Below, piece after piece: positions 35,179-44,650 of a DNA stretch of 64,000 nucleotides. Both the position numbers and the translations under genes were made by a program. A model generated the notes under the pieces. It was not told where the DNA came from and did no database searches. It worked only from the letters and a program-made list of their open reading frames with translations. Every line of letters starts with the position of its first letter. Position 1 is the first letter of the stretch. The stretch lies in NCBI GenBank assembly GCA_008015235.1, contig SSFF01000005.1, positions 62,001 through 126,000 on the forward strand, given 5' to 3'. The stretch comes from Rhodoferax sp. (GTDB taxonomy: Bacteria > Pseudomonadota > Gammaproteobacteria > Burkholderiales > Burkholderiaceae_C).

Positions 35179-35820
35179 TTACCCCAAAATCCATGCCAAC
35201 TGGGCGTCCAAAGCTTCCGTCGGTGATTTGGCAAAGCCCGTGCGCACAAAGCGTTGCATGCGCCCCATGACCAACGCCACCAAGACTGCAGCCACCAGCA
35301 CGCCGTCCGGTGCGCCAGCATGCGTCCCATCACCAAGCGCGTCGGAACGCAACACTTGCTTGAGCGCCGATTCGAGCTTGTCGAAGAACAGGTTCATGCG
35401 TTGCTGCAAGCGTAAATTTTCCAGCACCAGCGCGTCTCCGACCATCACCCGGGCCATGCCGGGATTCTTGTGGGCGAACTGCAGCACCATGGTCACGATC
35501 GCATGTGCCTGGCGGATACCGCCTGGACTGGCAGGGCCGGCCACGATACGGTTGACCAAGGTAAAAACCGACTCTTCAATGAAGTCCAGCAGGCCCTCGA
35601 ACATCTGCGCCTTGCTGGCAAAGTGGCGGTACAGTGCCGCCTCACTGACCTCCAGCCGCGCCGCCAAAGCGGCCGTGGTGATTCGCTCGGCGCCAGGCTC
35701 CTGCAGCATCTGCGCCAGGGTCTGCAAAATCTGCAGTCGGCGCTCCCCTGGCTTGGGGCGCTTGCGCACTAGGGCATCGGCAGAGGATTCCAGCGGGACT
35801 GGATGGGGCGCGTCGTCCAT
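35179..35820 (-). CDS. slmA: Nucleoid occlusion factor SlmA
   Basis: This 213-residue TetR-fold protein matches SlmA, which binds chromosomal sites and blocks FtsZ ring assembly over the nucleoid. The DNA-binding region reads RRLQILQTLAQMLQEPGAER and ALAARLEVSEAALYRHFASK, closely following the SlmA pattern, and the C-terminal half includes MEGLLDFIEES-like sequence (here MFEGLLDFIEESVF). An N-terminal tail of about 25 residues is species-specific. It lies downstream of the two-component system and argB, a neighbourhood known for slmA in this order. Confidence 0.9.
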   Translation of the reverse strand: MDDAPHPVPLESSADALVRKRPKPGERRLQILQTLAQMLQEPGAERITTAALAARLEVSEAALYRHFASKAQMFEGLLDFIEESVFTLVNRIVAGPASPGGIRQAHAIVTMVLQFAHKNPGMARVMVGDALVLENLRLQQRMNLFFDKLESALKQVLRSDALGDGTHAGAPDGVLVAAVLVALVMGRMQRFVRTGFAKSPTEALDAQLAWILG

Positions 35821-35883
35821 GGTCTATGGGGTGGGTATTGCAAACAAATTCTCGCACAGCCGCAGGTACGCAAGGCCCACAGC

Positions 35884-37329
35884 TCAGGTGCCAAGTTCCA
35901 AGGTGACACACAGCCCCCGGCCATGGGCCGAGGGCGACAGATCGAGCCGACTGGCGTGGACCAGTGCGATTTCCTGGGCAATGGCCAATCCCAAGCCACT
36001 GCCCTCTCCAGCGACGCCGGGAATGCGGTAGAAGGGCTCCAGAACCTGCTGGCAATGCTGCGGCGGGATGCCGGGGCCGTTGTCTTCCACTTGGAGGAAG
36101 GCCCGGGCAGCCCCCGCGTCTGTCCCCGCGCGCAGACCGCAGCGCACCGTCACAGCGCCCCCTGAGGGCGTGTACTTGAGCGCGTTGTCCACCAGGTTAC
36201 CTAGCAGCTCGCGCAGCAGCCACTCCTGACCATCAGCATGGCTGGGCTGGCAATCCAGACCCAGGTCGATGCCTTTGGCACTGGCTGCATCCAGGTACTG
36301 CAAAAAGACAATCTCGCACAGCTGCGCCAGGTCCACCCGCTGCACCGGACCGTGGGCCTGGGCAGCCTCCACCCGCGACAAGGCCAACAGCTGGTTGGCC
36401 AGTTGCGAGGTGCGCCGCACGGCGGCCCGCAGGGCATTCACTTGCGCAGCGCTGACGGTAATGTCCACGGGCTGGCGCACTTCGACCCGTGCCGCGGTAC
36501 TCACGGCACGGTCACGCCAATCGGCCTGCCCCCCGTGGTTGACCGCCTGGGCCCAGGCCTCGACCTGGGCCTGCAAGGCGGCCAGCGGGGTGCGCAGCTG
36601 GTGCGCCGCATCGGCGACGAAACGGTGCTGGCTGCTGGACTGGGCATTGACCAGACCGAACAACCGGTTCAATGCCACCACCAGCGGGCGCACCTCGTCC
36701 GGGCTGGCTTCCTCGTTGAGGGCGGAAAGATCCTTGGGGCTGCGCCGCTCCACCTGCTCCTTCAGTTCGAGCAAGGGTTTCAATGCGCGGCGAACGGCCC
36801 AGTTGACCGCAAAGAACAGAGCAGTGATCAACACCACATTGGGCAACAGGACTTTCAGCCACAGTTGGTTCAGCCACTGCTGGCGGCCGTCGGAACCATC
36901 GGCAAGGCGAACTACCAGCTCACCCGCCACCGTGCGCACACGCTGGACCACCACGCGGTATCGCACACCGCCCTGCTCCTCGCTGTAGAACTGCGGCTCC
37001 GCGTCGGCAGGCGCCGCACCTTCCAGCCAAACCTCCCCCGCGCGCACACGCCCATCCAGCGAGGATATGGAGAAAGCTGCCAGCCCCATGCGCTCGGACA
37101 GGAACTCTTCCACCGGGGGCGCCGTCAACAGCGGCAAGGGGTCCTCTTCGCCGACGCTGCGCCCCACCACCGAGTCCGCAACCAAGGGAACCAACGCCAG
37201 CAGTGTCCGGTCCTGCTGCGCAGTGGCATTGCCCGCCAGGCGGTAATCGAACCAGGTGTTGACGCCCGCCAACACCAGCAGCGGAAGCAGCAGCAGTAGC
37301 AGCAGGCGCCGCTGCAGGCCTGTGCTCAT
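35884..37329 (-). CDS. Two-component sensor histidine kinase, TctE-like
   Basis: This 481-residue inner-membrane kinase has helix 1 (residues 8-24), a periplasmic 2CSK_N-type sensor (25-158), helix 2 (160-178), a HAMP-like linker, the phospho-acceptor His243 in HRFVADAAHQLRTPL, and an ATPase domain with LLGNLVDNALKYTP, VEDNGPGIP and GSGLGLAIAQE. The dimerisation region appears to hold an extra stretch of roughly 20-25 residues (about 258-285) after the H-box. The ATG at 37329 overlaps the regulator stop by four bases, so the pair is translationally coupled. Signal unknown; TctE relatives respond to carboxylates. Confidence 0.88.
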   Translation of the reverse strand: MSTGLQRRLLLLLLLPLLVLAGVNTWFDYRLAGNATAQQDRTLLALVPLVADSVVGRSVGEEDPLPLLTAPPVEEFLSERMGLAAFSISSLDGRVRAGEVWLEGAAPADAEPQFYSEEQGGVRYRVVVQRVRTVAGELVVRLADGSDGRQQWLNQLWLKVLLPNVVLITALFFAVNWAVRRALKPLLELKEQVERRSPKDLSALNEEASPDEVRPLVVALNRLFGLVNAQSSSQHRFVADAAHQLRTPLAALQAQVEAWAQAVNHGGQADWRDRAVSTAARVEVRQPVDITVSAAQVNALRAAVRRTSQLANQLLALSRVEAAQAHGPVQRVDLAQLCEIVFLQYLDAASAKGIDLGLDCQPSHADGQEWLLRELLGNLVDNALKYTPSGGAVTVRCGLRAGTDAGAARAFLQVEDNGPGIPPQHCQQVLEPFYRIPGVAGEGSGLGLAIAQEIALVHASRLDLSPSAHGRGLCVTLELGT

Positions 37330-38045
37330 GCGCTGCCCAGCGTTGGCAAGGCAGGCGTCAACTCCAGGCGATAGCCGAAACCACGGATCGAGCGCAGGGC
37401 TATCCCATGGGGTTCCAGCTTGCCGCGCAGGCGTGAGATGTAGACCTCCACCGCATTCGGCGTAATCTCCTTGTCCCACCCGGTGAGGGCCTGGAGGAGT
37501 TTGTCCTTGTTGGTCGGCTTGGGCGCCTGCAGCAGCAAGTACTCCATGACCGTCCACTCGCGCGGCCCCAGGTCGATCGCCTGCACTTGCACGGCACCAT
37601 CGGCATCGACGCTGCGGACGGTGGCCACCCGCAAGGCCGTATCCAACTCCAAGGGGCCGAAGTTCAATACGGCCGAGGTAGCCGCCTGGGATCGCCGGAG
37701 CAAGGCCCGCAGACGTGCCAGCAGCTCCGGCAACTCGAAGGGCTTGATCATGTAATCGTCAGCCCCCTTGTCCAGCCCCTGCACTCTGTCTTCCAGGGCA
37801 TCGCGCGCGGTCAAGATCAGGACTGGCATGGTGTGCCCAGCCCGGCGCAAACTCTGGGTCAACGACAGGCCGTCCATCTGCGGCAGGCCGATGTCAATGA
37901 CCGCCAGGTCGAAGGACTCGCGGGCGGTCACGTCCAGGGCGCGCTCAGCGCTACCCACCCAATCGACGGCATAGCCCGCATCGGTCAGACCGAGCTTGAT
38001 GCCGCTGGCCACCATGACGTCGTCCTCCACCAGCAAAAGTCGCAT
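37326..38045 (-). CDS. OmpR-family response regulator, TctD-like
   Basis: This 239-residue regulator has a receiver domain with acidic residues at 8-9, phospho-acceptor Asp51 (AVIDIGLPQMDG) and Lys101 (YMIKPFEL), followed by a winged-helix DNA-binding domain (about 128-230, with LGPREWTVMEYLLLQAP and ITPNAVEVYISRLRGKLEP). It acts with the downstream coupled kinase. A GGAG found inside the upstream repeat element (about 9 bases before the ATG) is the only visible ribosome-binding site. Confidence 0.92.
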   Translation of the reverse strand: MRLLLVEDDVMVASGIKLGLTDAGYAVDWVGSAERALDVTARESFDLAVIDIGLPQMDGLSLTQSLRRAGHTMPVLILTARDALEDRVQGLDKGADDYMIKPFELPELLARLRALLRRSQAATSAVLNFGPLELDTALRVATVRSVDADGAVQVQAIDLGPREWTVMEYLLLQAPKPTNKDKLLQALTGWDKEITPNAVEVYISRLRGKLEPHGIALRSIRGFGYRLELTPALPTLGSA

Positions 38046-38046
38046 C

Positions 38047-38105
38047 TTTTAGCGCTCCAGCCCGCACAATATATGCGCAAGCAGCCATGAATTAAGTAGC
38101 AAAAA
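38047..38105 (-). repeat. Intergenic repeat family A, copy 5, upstream of the response regulator
   Basis: On the minus strand it begins TTTTTGCTACTTAATTCATG and ends TGCGGGCTGGAGCGCTAAAA. It occupies essentially the whole 65-base gap between argB and the response regulator, and its CTGGAG end may serve as that gene's ribosome-binding site. Confidence 0.72.
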
Positions 38106-38110
38106 CCTTC

Positions 38111-38992
38111 TCAGTGCGATCGAATCATGGTGCCAAAGGCCTGATCGGTCAGAATTTCCAGCAGCAGCACGTGCGGCACGCGTCCGTCAATGATGTGCAC
38201 CGAATTGACCCCGCTCTTGGCCGCGTCCAGCGCGCCAGCGATTTTGGGCAGCATACCGCCCGAAATCGTGCCATCGCCAAATAGCTCGTCGATGCGCTTG
38301 GCGGTCAGATCGGTCAGCAGCTGGCCGGACTTGTCCAACACGCCGCTGATGTTGGTCAGCATCATCAGCTTTTCCGCCTGCAGCACCGTGGCCAGCTTGG
38401 CCGCGACCACGTCCGCATTGATGTTGTAGCTTTCGTTGTGTTCGCCAAATCCGATCGGGCTGACCACCGGAATGAAGGCGTCGTCCTGCAGGGCACGGAC
38501 CACACTGGGGTCCACGGCCACGATGTCCCCCACCTGGCCTACATCGTGCTCCTTGGTCGGGTCCGCGTTGTCCACCATCTTGAGCTTCTGCGCCCGGATC
38601 ATGCCGCCATCGCGCCCGGTCAATCCCACGGCCTTGCCACCGGCCTGATTAATCAGGCCCACGATGTCCTGCTGTACTTCACCGGCCAATACCCACTCCA
38701 CCACTTCCATGGTCTCGGGATCAGTCACGCGCATGCCCTGGATGAATTCGCCCTTCTTACCCAAGCGCTGGAGGAGGCCTTCAATTTGGGGCCCCCCTCC
38801 GTGTACCACCACCGGGTTGATGCCTACCAGTTTTAACAGCACCACGTCTTCGGCAAAGGCTTTTTGCAGGGCCGGATCGGTCATGGCGTTGCCGCCATAT
38901 TTGATGACCATGGTTTTGCCATGGAATTTGCGGATATAGGGCAAGGCTTGGGCCAGAACTTGCGCTTGGTCAGTGGCAGATATTGCAGACAT
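38111..38992 (-). CDS. argB: Acetylglutamate kinase ArgB
   Basis: This 293-residue cytoplasmic kinase phosphorylates N-acetylglutamate, the second step of arginine synthesis. Signatures are [10 protein letters not shown] (phosphate-binding Lys and GG), [18 protein letters not shown], the ATP-region [26 protein letters not shown] and the C-terminal [18 protein letters not shown]. Length matches the family (about 295). The start at 38992 gives the usual short leader before [13 protein letters not shown]; a TTG 21 bases upstream is also in frame. The nearest upstream gene is hns, separated by a terminator. Confidence 0.96.
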   Translation of the reverse strand: MSAISATDQAQVLAQALPYIRKFHGKTMVIKYGGNAMTDPALQKAFAEDVVLLKLVGINPVVVHGGGPQIEGLLQRLGKKGEFIQGMRVTDPETMEVVEWVLAGEVQQDIVGLINQAGGKAVGLTGRDGGMIRAQKLKMVDNADPTKEHDVGQVGDIVAVDPSVVRALQDDAFIPVVSPIGFGEHNESYNINADVVAAKLATVLQAEKLMMLTNISGVLDKSGQLLTDLTAKRIDELFGDGTISGGMLPKIAGALDAAKSGVNSVHIIDGRVPHVLLLEILTDQAFGTMIRSH

Positions 38993-39012
38993 TTCAGGAT
39001 TCCAACAGAACA

Positions 39013-39044
39013 AAAGGCTTCCATCGCAATGGATGGAAGCCTTT
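39013..39044 (-). terminator. Rho-independent terminator of hns
   Basis: A perfect 12-bp stem (AAAGGCTTCCAT / ATGGAAGCCTTT) with an 8-base loop, followed on the minus strand by TTTTG. It lies 26 bases beyond the hns stop codon and just upstream of argB. Confidence 0.88.
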
Positions 39045-39070
39045 GGAGGCTTCGTTAAATATGCAAATAC

Positions 39071-39427
39071 TCAAGCCGTAATGGCAAAAGATTCTTTGCT
39101 GTGGCCTTGTGCAACCAGAGCGGTCAGCCATTTCGGGGTCAGTCCACGTCCGGTCCAGGTTTCTCCATTCGGGCCACGGTATTTGGCCGCCACCGCCACG
39201 CCCGCGCGCTTGTTGGGCTTGGAGATTTTCGCGGACTTTGCCGCCTTGGCCGAAGCTTTGCGAGCTTTACCAGGCTTTGTGGCCTGCAGATCTTTCACCG
39301 TAATTCCAAATGCCTGCATCTTGGCCAGAATATCCTGCACAGTGGCATCAAACTCCTTGGCGCGAATTTCACTGGCTTGCTTCTGCAGCTTTTCAATCTG
39401 GCTTTGAATATCCAACAAATTGGTCAT
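39071..39427 (-). CDS. H-NS histone-like nucleoid protein (Bordetella BpH3 type)
   Basis: This 118-residue protein is an H-NS-family nucleoid protein. It has an N-terminal coiled-coil (about residues 5-50), a Lys/Ala-rich linker and the C-terminal DNA-binding motif YRGPNGETWTGRGLTPKWL that typifies betaproteobacterial H-NS. The start at 39427 follows GGAG by six bases; in-frame ATGs further upstream lack this. It binds AT-rich DNA and silences genes, by family knowledge. Its own promoter region (39428-39500) is notably AT-richer than the window average. Confidence 0.92.
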   Translation of the reverse strand: MTNLLDIQSQIEKLQKQASEIRAKEFDATVQDILAKMQAFGITVKDLQATKPGKARKASAKAAKSAKISKPNKRAGVAVAAKYRGPNGETWTGRGLTPKWLTALVAQGHSKESFAITA

Positions 39428-39681
39428 CAATATCTCCATACGGTGGTGAATCCCAAATGATAACAAACCACATTAATAAATAGTGCGCGCAGCAATAATT
39501 TCACAACCAAAGCACCACCTCCTCCGAGGAATACTCCGACGTCGGCTCCACAGGTACTGAACAAGCCAACATGCTGCAGCGCACAAAGTTGTCGCGAACG
39601 CTGGTCTAAACTCTGTTGTGGCATATGTCCCAACCCTGCAGGCACCGCCGGGACATGCAAGGCACATACTGGAGTTATCCC

Positions 39682-40221
39682 ATGGTCAAAAAATTGCACA
39701 AATCTTCCTCCGCCAATCCCGCCAGCGCGTTGGGTGGCACCGTCAAGGACTCCGCCCAACAGATTTTTCAGGCCGGTCTGGGTGCCTTTGCCAAGGCGCA
39801 GGTAGAAGGCGCCAAGGCCCTGGAAACCCTGGTCAAGGACAGTGCCTCGATTCAGCGCAAGACCAAGGCCGCGGCAGAAGGCAAGATTTCCGAGGCCACC
39901 TCCAAGATGACCCACATGGCCAGCGATATTTCGAAGCAGGCCTCGGGACAGTGGGACAAGCTGGAAAACATTTTCGAAGAACGCGTGGCCAAGGCCCTGA
40001 ACAAACTCGGCGTGCCCTCGGCCAAGGACGTTGCTGCCCTCATTGACCGCATCGACGCCCTGAACAAGGCTGTGCAGGCCATGGCAGGAAAGTCCACGGC
40101 CCCGGTCGCCAAGGCAACAACACCAAAGGCCAGCCCCAAAGCGGCTGCCAAGCCCGCCGTCAAGAAGCCTGCGGCCAAGAAGGCTGCCGCCAAAAAAGCC
40201 CGTACGCCTTCCACTAAATAA
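39682..40221 (+). CDS. Phasin-family PHA granule protein (PhaF/PhaI-like)
   Basis: This 179-residue protein matches poly(3-hydroxyalkanoate) granule-associated phasins: an amphipathic helical segment (about residues 12-110, with QIFQAGLGAFAKAQVEGAKA and VAKALNKLGVPSAKDVAAL) and a Lys/Ala/Pro-rich tail ending KKAAAKKARTPSTK, resembling the histone-like tail of PhaF. It would coat storage granules and may tether them to DNA. GGAG lies seven bases before the ATG at 39682. First gene of a likely four-gene unit with patatin, TetR and a TPR protein. Confidence 0.9.
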   Translation: MVKKLHKSSSANPASALGGTVKDSAQQIFQAGLGAFAKAQVEGAKALETLVKDSASIQRKTKAAAEGKISEATSKMTHMASDISKQASGQWDKLENIFEERVAKALNKLGVPSAKDVAALIDRIDALNKAVQAMAGKSTAPVAKATTPKASPKAAAKPAVKKPAAKKAAAKKARTPSTK

Positions 40222-40232
40222 GGGTGCGCTGC

Positions 40233-41468
40233 ATGGGAACCCCTCCCAAAATTGCGCTAGCGCTGGCAGGTGGCGGCCCTTTGGGTGCCATCTACGAAAT
40301 CGGCGCCATGTGCGCGCTCGAAGAATCTCTGCTCGGCCTGGACTTCACCCAGCTAGACCACTATGTCGGCGTGTCAGCCGGTGGTTTCATTACTGCGGCG
40401 TTGGCCAATGGTTTCACCCCGCGCGAACTGTGCGCCTCGTTCATCGAGAACGACAGCACCCCCTCCGAAACCTTTGATCCGTCCTGGCTCATGGTGCCGG
40501 CCTATGGTGAATTTGCGCGCCGGGGGCTGAAGCTGCCGGGCCTGTTGCTGTCCGCTTTCTGGCAGCTCGCAATCCGGCGCAGGCCTCTGGTGCGTGTCCT
40601 GGAACAACTCAGCGCCAGTTTGCCGACCGGCGTGTTTTCCAACCACCAGATCCACACCCAGCTGGAGCGACTGTTCAGCCAGAACGGCCGCACCAACGAC
40701 TTTCGAAAGCTCAAGTCCAAACTCACCCTGGTGGCGACCCACCTCGACAGTGCGGAGGCCGCGCCTTTCGGACAACCGGGCTGGGACCATGTGCCGATTT
40801 CCCAGGCCGTGCAGGCCAGTTCGGCCCTGCCCGGACTGTTCCCGCCGGTGGAAATCGACGGCGAATACTACGTCGACGGCGCACTCAAGAAAACCATGCA
40901 CGCCTCGGTGGCACTGGAAAGCGGTGTTGACCTGCTGATCTGCCTCAACCCGCTGGTACCGTTTGACTCCACCCACCCGGAAAATGCACGCGTCATGCAG
41001 CGCGCGCTGCCTTCGGAAAAACGGCGCATTCCGCAAATTGTCGAAGGTGGGCTGCCCGCTGTGCTGAGCCAAACTTTCCGCTCCATGATCCATTCGCGCA
41101 TGGAACTGGGCATGAAGCACTACGAGCGTGCCTACCCTGACACCGACATCATTTTGTTCGAGCCCGACCACCGCGACCCCGAACTCTTTCTGGCCAACAC
41201 CTTCAGCTATTCGCAACGCCGCCATCTGGCCGAACATGCCTACCAGCGCACCCGGCAAATGCTGCGTTCGCGCAAGCTCGGCTTGAGCGAAAAACTGGCA
41301 CGCCATGGAATTGCGCTCAACCACGCGGTGCTGGACGACCACAAGCGCCACCTGTCGGCCCCACTGCAGGCCAGCACCCAGCTGGGCCGTGCGATCACCA
41401 CCCTGCAAGAAGTCATGGATGACCTGGGAGAAACCGTCATCCGTGCCCAACGTCGACCTGCACTGTGA
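40233..41468 (+). CDS. Patatin-like phospholipase/acyl hydrolase
   Basis: This 411-residue protein has the patatin Ser-Asp dyad: oxyanion loop AGGGPLGA (residues 12-19), nucleophile Ser48 in VGVSAGG and the Asp of YYVDGALKK. The C-terminal 150 residues are helical and family-specific. No signal peptide. It starts 11 bases after the phasin gene and sits 9 bases before a PhaD-like TetR gene, so an acyl-ester hydrolase acting on granule lipids or polymer is a reasonable inference. The start at 40233 is preferred to a GTG 9 bases upstream because AAGGG lies at a suitable distance. Confidence 0.88.
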   Translation: MGTPPKIALALAGGGPLGAIYEIGAMCALEESLLGLDFTQLDHYVGVSAGGFITAALANGFTPRELCASFIENDSTPSETFDPSWLMVPAYGEFARRGLKLPGLLLSAFWQLAIRRRPLVRVLEQLSASLPTGVFSNHQIHTQLERLFSQNGRTNDFRKLKSKLTLVATHLDSAEAAPFGQPGWDHVPISQAVQASSALPGLFPPVEIDGEYYVDGALKKTMHASVALESGVDLLICLNPLVPFDSTHPENARVMQRALPSEKRRIPQIVEGGLPAVLSQTFRSMIHSRMELGMKHYERAYPDTDIILFEPDHRDPELFLANTFSYSQRRHLAEHAYQRTRQMLRSRKLGLSEKLARHGIALNHAVLDDHKRHLSAPLQASTQLGRAITTLQEVMDDLGETVIRAQRRPAL

Positions 41469-41477
41469 GCAAGAAAC

Positions 41478-42143
41478 ATGGTTAAAAAAGCACCACGCCG
41501 AACCGCCGAACGCATTCTGGAAGTCACGCTGGAACTTTTTAACCGCTTTGGCGAGCCCAACGTCTCGACCACGCTGATTTCGGCCGAGCTCGGCATCAGC
41601 CCCGGCAACCTGTACTACCACTACCCGGCCAAGGACGAGCTCATCAACTCGCTCTACGACCGCTACGAACGCGCCCTCAACGAGCTGCTCAATGCCAGCG
41701 ACAACGTGCGCGATGTCGAGGACGCCTGGTTCTTCCAGCACTCGCTGTTCGAACTGATCTGGCAGTACCGCTTCCTGTACCGAGACCTCAACGACCTGCT
41801 GAGCAAGAACCGCCGCTTGGAGACCCACTTCCAGTGGGTACTGAAAAACAAGACGCGTTCGATCAAGGCCATGCTCGACAGCCTCAACCGCACCGGTGCC
41901 ATGCGCATCGATTCGCGCGAAATCGACGCTACCGCCACCAGCATGGTGGTGGTGCTGACTTACTGGCTCAGTTTTGAATATGTGCGTGACCCGCGCAATG
42001 CGCTCGAACCGGGCAGTGCACAAAGCGCCTTGTTGCGCGGTGCACACCATGTACTGAGCCTGCTGACACCTTATCTCGAGGCGGACCAGCGCGCGCACCT
42101 GCAAAGCCTGGTGGGCGCCTACCACGATCCCGTCGCCCCTTGA
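41478..42143 (+). CDS. TetR-family regulator, PhaD-like
   Basis: This 221-residue protein carries a TetR helix-turn-helix at about residues 10-55 (LELFNRFGEPNVSTTLISAE, LGISPGNLYYHYPAKDEL). The EPNVST and SPGNLYYH strings are those of Pseudomonas PhaD, the activator of pha genes that senses a beta-oxidation intermediate; the C-terminal domain is also of that type. Located 9 bases after the patatin gene in a phasin cluster, it is a good candidate for local control of storage genes. Confidence 0.88.
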   Translation: MVKKAPRRTAERILEVTLELFNRFGEPNVSTTLISAELGISPGNLYYHYPAKDELINSLYDRYERALNELLNASDNVRDVEDAWFFQHSLFELIWQYRFLYRDLNDLLSKNRRLETHFQWVLKNKTRSIKAMLDSLNRTGAMRIDSREIDATATSMVVVLTYWLSFEYVRDPRNALEPGSAQSALLRGAHHVLSLLTPYLEADQRAHLQSLVGAYHDPVAP

Positions 42144-42167
42144 ACACCTTACGCGAGGAACTGCAGC

Positions 42168-42941
42168 ATGGCCGATTGGGTTGAATTTGCACATGTTGAT
42201 GGCTTCGCGTTTGACACTGCCCGGCTCAAACGCAACTGGGCCAAACTGCATACGGGCGACGCCGAACCCCTGCCCAGCAACCCCCAGGTGCTGGCCGCCT
42301 GGGCCTTGTTTCACAGCGGCCGCTTCAAAGAGGCCGTCGTCACGGCCATGGACGCTGGCCCACTAGGCTACAGCGTTGTCAACAAGGCCACCTGCGTCTA
42401 TGCATCTTTTCTCGAACCCAGTGAGAAGAACCGGCAGGTACTTTTTCTGGACGTGGCCCGGCGCGCTGCAGATCTGTATGCGTCCGAACCCGACAATGCC
42501 AGCGCCTATTACTGGTATGGCTACGCCCTGGGGCGTTACAGCCAGGGAATCAGCGTAGCCAAGGCGCTGGCACAGGGCATCGGCGGCAAAGTCAAAACTG
42601 CGTTGGAGAAAGCGATTGCCTTGCGCCCATGCCATGGTGACGCCCATGTTGCACTGGCTGCATTCCATGCCGAGGTCATCGACAAGGTGGGGGCGCTGAT
42701 CGGCAACATGACCTATGGTGCACGCAAGGACACCAGCCTGGCCTTGTTTGCCAAGGCGCTGTCCTTGTGCCCGAAGTCGCCCTATGTACTCATCGAAGCG
42801 GCCCATGGCCGGCTGATGCTGGAAGGCGAACGCCAGGCCGAGACGGTACAGGCCATGTACGCCCAGGCGCTGCGCATGAAGCCGCGCGATGCGCAGGAAA
42901 TGCTGCTGCTGGAGTTGACACGCGAAGAGTTGGCCCAGTAG
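42168..42941 (+). CDS. TPR-like protein of unknown function
   Basis: This 257-residue soluble protein has no signal peptide and is mostly helical, with tetratricopeptide-like repeats (for example residues 43-60, WALFHSGRFKEAVVTAMD; 110-128; and 155-175, LRPCHGDAHVALAAFHAEV). I do not recognise a specific family. A ribosome-binding site GAGG lies upstream of the ATG at 42168. It is 24 bases after the PhaD-like gene and is probably in the same transcript; a scaffold role at the granule is possible but unsupported. Confidence 0.75.
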   Translation: MADWVEFAHVDGFAFDTARLKRNWAKLHTGDAEPLPSNPQVLAAWALFHSGRFKEAVVTAMDAGPLGYSVVNKATCVYASFLEPSEKNRQVLFLDVARRAADLYASEPDNASAYYWYGYALGRYSQGISVAKALAQGIGGKVKTALEKAIALRPCHGDAHVALAAFHAEVIDKVGALIGNMTYGARKDTSLALFAKALSLCPKSPYVLIEAAHGRLMLEGERQAETVQAMYAQALRMKPRDAQEMLLLELTREELAQ

Positions 42942-42946
42942 GCGCT

Positions 42947-44485
42947 TCAGTCGACTACACCCCAGGGCAGCATCAGTGTCAGCGTAGTCAGGGTACCGAA
43001 CTCGGGTGCAAAACGGTCGATGATGTTTTCGGGGTCCGGACACAGACCCGCGTCCGACACCAACCCGAACTGGACGCCACCACCGTAGCTCAGTATCGAA
43101 ACCCCCAAGCCCACCGTTCCAGTTTGCGGAACCCAAAACAACGACTCCTCGATGGTCGAACCGCAGACTGCCTGCTTTTCCCGTGGTCCAGGGACGTTGG
43201 TCATCACCGCGGTGGTCTTACGCGAAAAAAGCCCCAGCAACGCGTCCTGTGCGGGTTTGACCAGCAAGCCAGCAATCGCCAACATGCCATAGGCCATCAG
43301 GGGCTGGGTACTGCCTTTGAGGGCTTGCATGCGCCTGCGTACCTCGAGCAAGCGCTCCAGCGGGTTGTCCAGGCCAATGGGCAACACCACAGGAACCAAT
43401 CCAAAATGGTTGCCCAGCTTGTAGGCTTCATGCAACGGGCGCAGGTTCACCGGCACCATGGCACGAATTTCCTTGTCCGCAGTGCTTTCCCCCTTGGCAC
43501 GCAGGTAGCCACCGATGGCCCCAGCCACACAGCTCAGCAGCACATCATTGATGGAGCAGCCCAGCGCCTTGCCCACGGCCTTGACGTCCTCCAAGGGCAA
43601 CGGCGCGCACCAGGCCACCCGCTTGGCACGCCCTGGCAGACCTTTGAGCCGGGTGGGCGAATCGTCTGGCATCAAGGCCAAGGCAGCCATGTCCTGGGCT
43701 ACATGCAGTGCCAATTTGGCAACATCCACAGAACCCTGCGCCGCCTGCTCGACACCCTTTTGTGGGTCCAGCCAGAAATCGAAGGAGCGCGCCGCACTTT
43801 CACCAGCTACCTGCAGGGCCTTGACGGTAAGGTCCGTCAAAGGCCGGATCACCGTATCCGCCAACCATTCCTCGGCACCCAGCGCCCCCCCATGGCGCGG
43901 ATGGTCAGCGTGCACCGGCGGCGGCGCTCCACCATCCACGAGGGACTGCATCACCGCGATCAGCGCGATGCCATCGGCAATGCAGTGGTGTATCCGCACC
44001 ATCAACGCCGAGCCGCCGCAATAGTTCTCCACCAGGTGCATTTGCCACAGTGGCCGCTCTCGGCTCAGCGGCTCGGTAGCCAAACGGGCCAGACGTTCCT
44101 GCAGGGCTTGCTGGGCTCGTGCACCACTGGTGTGCGGCAGACGTGTGCGAACCAGGTGCTTGTCTATGTCGAAGTGCGGGGCTTCAACCCACTGGGCCCC
44201 CGCCACATCCTCCACCACACACTGGACAAAGCGCGGGTACTTCAGCAGACGCTCCTGCAAACGCTGGCGCAGCGCCGCATGGGAAATGCGGGGTTTCAAT
44301 ACCCAGACGCCCACAATCATCATCAGATTTGTGTCTGAATCCATGCGCAGCCATGCGGTGTCCACACGCCCCATGCGCTCCCCATGCTCCGCTGTCCATG
44401 TGGCGTCTGTTGTGCCCGGCATCGCCGGCGCGCGGGCTGTTCCGGCCCGGGGCCGTGGGCGGGATGGGGCGTTGCGCAGAGCCAT
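42947..44485 (-). CDS. Wax ester synthase / diacylglycerol acyltransferase (WS/DGAT)
   Basis: This 512-residue protein belongs to the bacterial WS/DGAT family, transferring acyl groups from acyl-CoA to fatty alcohol or diacylglycerol. The catalytic HHxxxDG motif is intact (RIHHCIADGIAL, His166-Gly172), preceded by RPLWQMHLVEN; the C-terminal half holds VMTNVPGPREKQAVCG and GLGVSILSYGGGVQFGLVSD, which are also family marks. The start at 44485 follows AGGA by six bases. It converges on the TPR gene (5-base gap) and diverges from the acyl-CoA-binding protein gene. Confidence 0.9.
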   Translation of the reverse strand: MALRNAPSRPRPRAGTARAPAMPGTTDATWTAEHGERMGRVDTAWLRMDSDTNLMMIVGVWVLKPRISHAALRQRLQERLLKYPRFVQCVVEDVAGAQWVEAPHFDIDKHLVRTRLPHTSGARAQQALQERLARLATEPLSRERPLWQMHLVENYCGGSALMVRIHHCIADGIALIAVMQSLVDGGAPPPVHADHPRHGGALGAEEWLADTVIRPLTDLTVKALQVAGESAARSFDFWLDPQKGVEQAAQGSVDVAKLALHVAQDMAALALMPDDSPTRLKGLPGRAKRVAWCAPLPLEDVKAVGKALGCSINDVLLSCVAGAIGGYLRAKGESTADKEIRAMVPVNLRPLHEAYKLGNHFGLVPVVLPIGLDNPLERLLEVRRRMQALKGSTQPLMAYGMLAIAGLLVKPAQDALLGLFSRKTTAVMTNVPGPREKQAVCGSTIEESLFWVPQTGTVGLGVSILSYGGGVQFGLVSDAGLCPDPENIIDRFAPEFGTLTTLTLMLPWGVVD

Positions 44486-44650
44486 GCGAAATCCTGACCT
44501 GAAATGGAATTGGAGGAGCCACTGCAGCCATGTCTGCGTGGGCCTTGTATTTTGCAATCAATTCCCGCCTAAGATAGGGGCTGAGTTCGTGCTTGGCAGG
44601 AGTCAGTCCCGCCTCTGCACACGTGCCCAACCCACCTTATGGAGAACACC

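Noticed and set aside
39428..39681. AT-rich gap between hns and phasin examined for small RNA or PhaR sites
   Set aside because: No clear inverted repeat, terminator or promoter pair with proper spacing was found; presumably it only holds the two divergent promoters.
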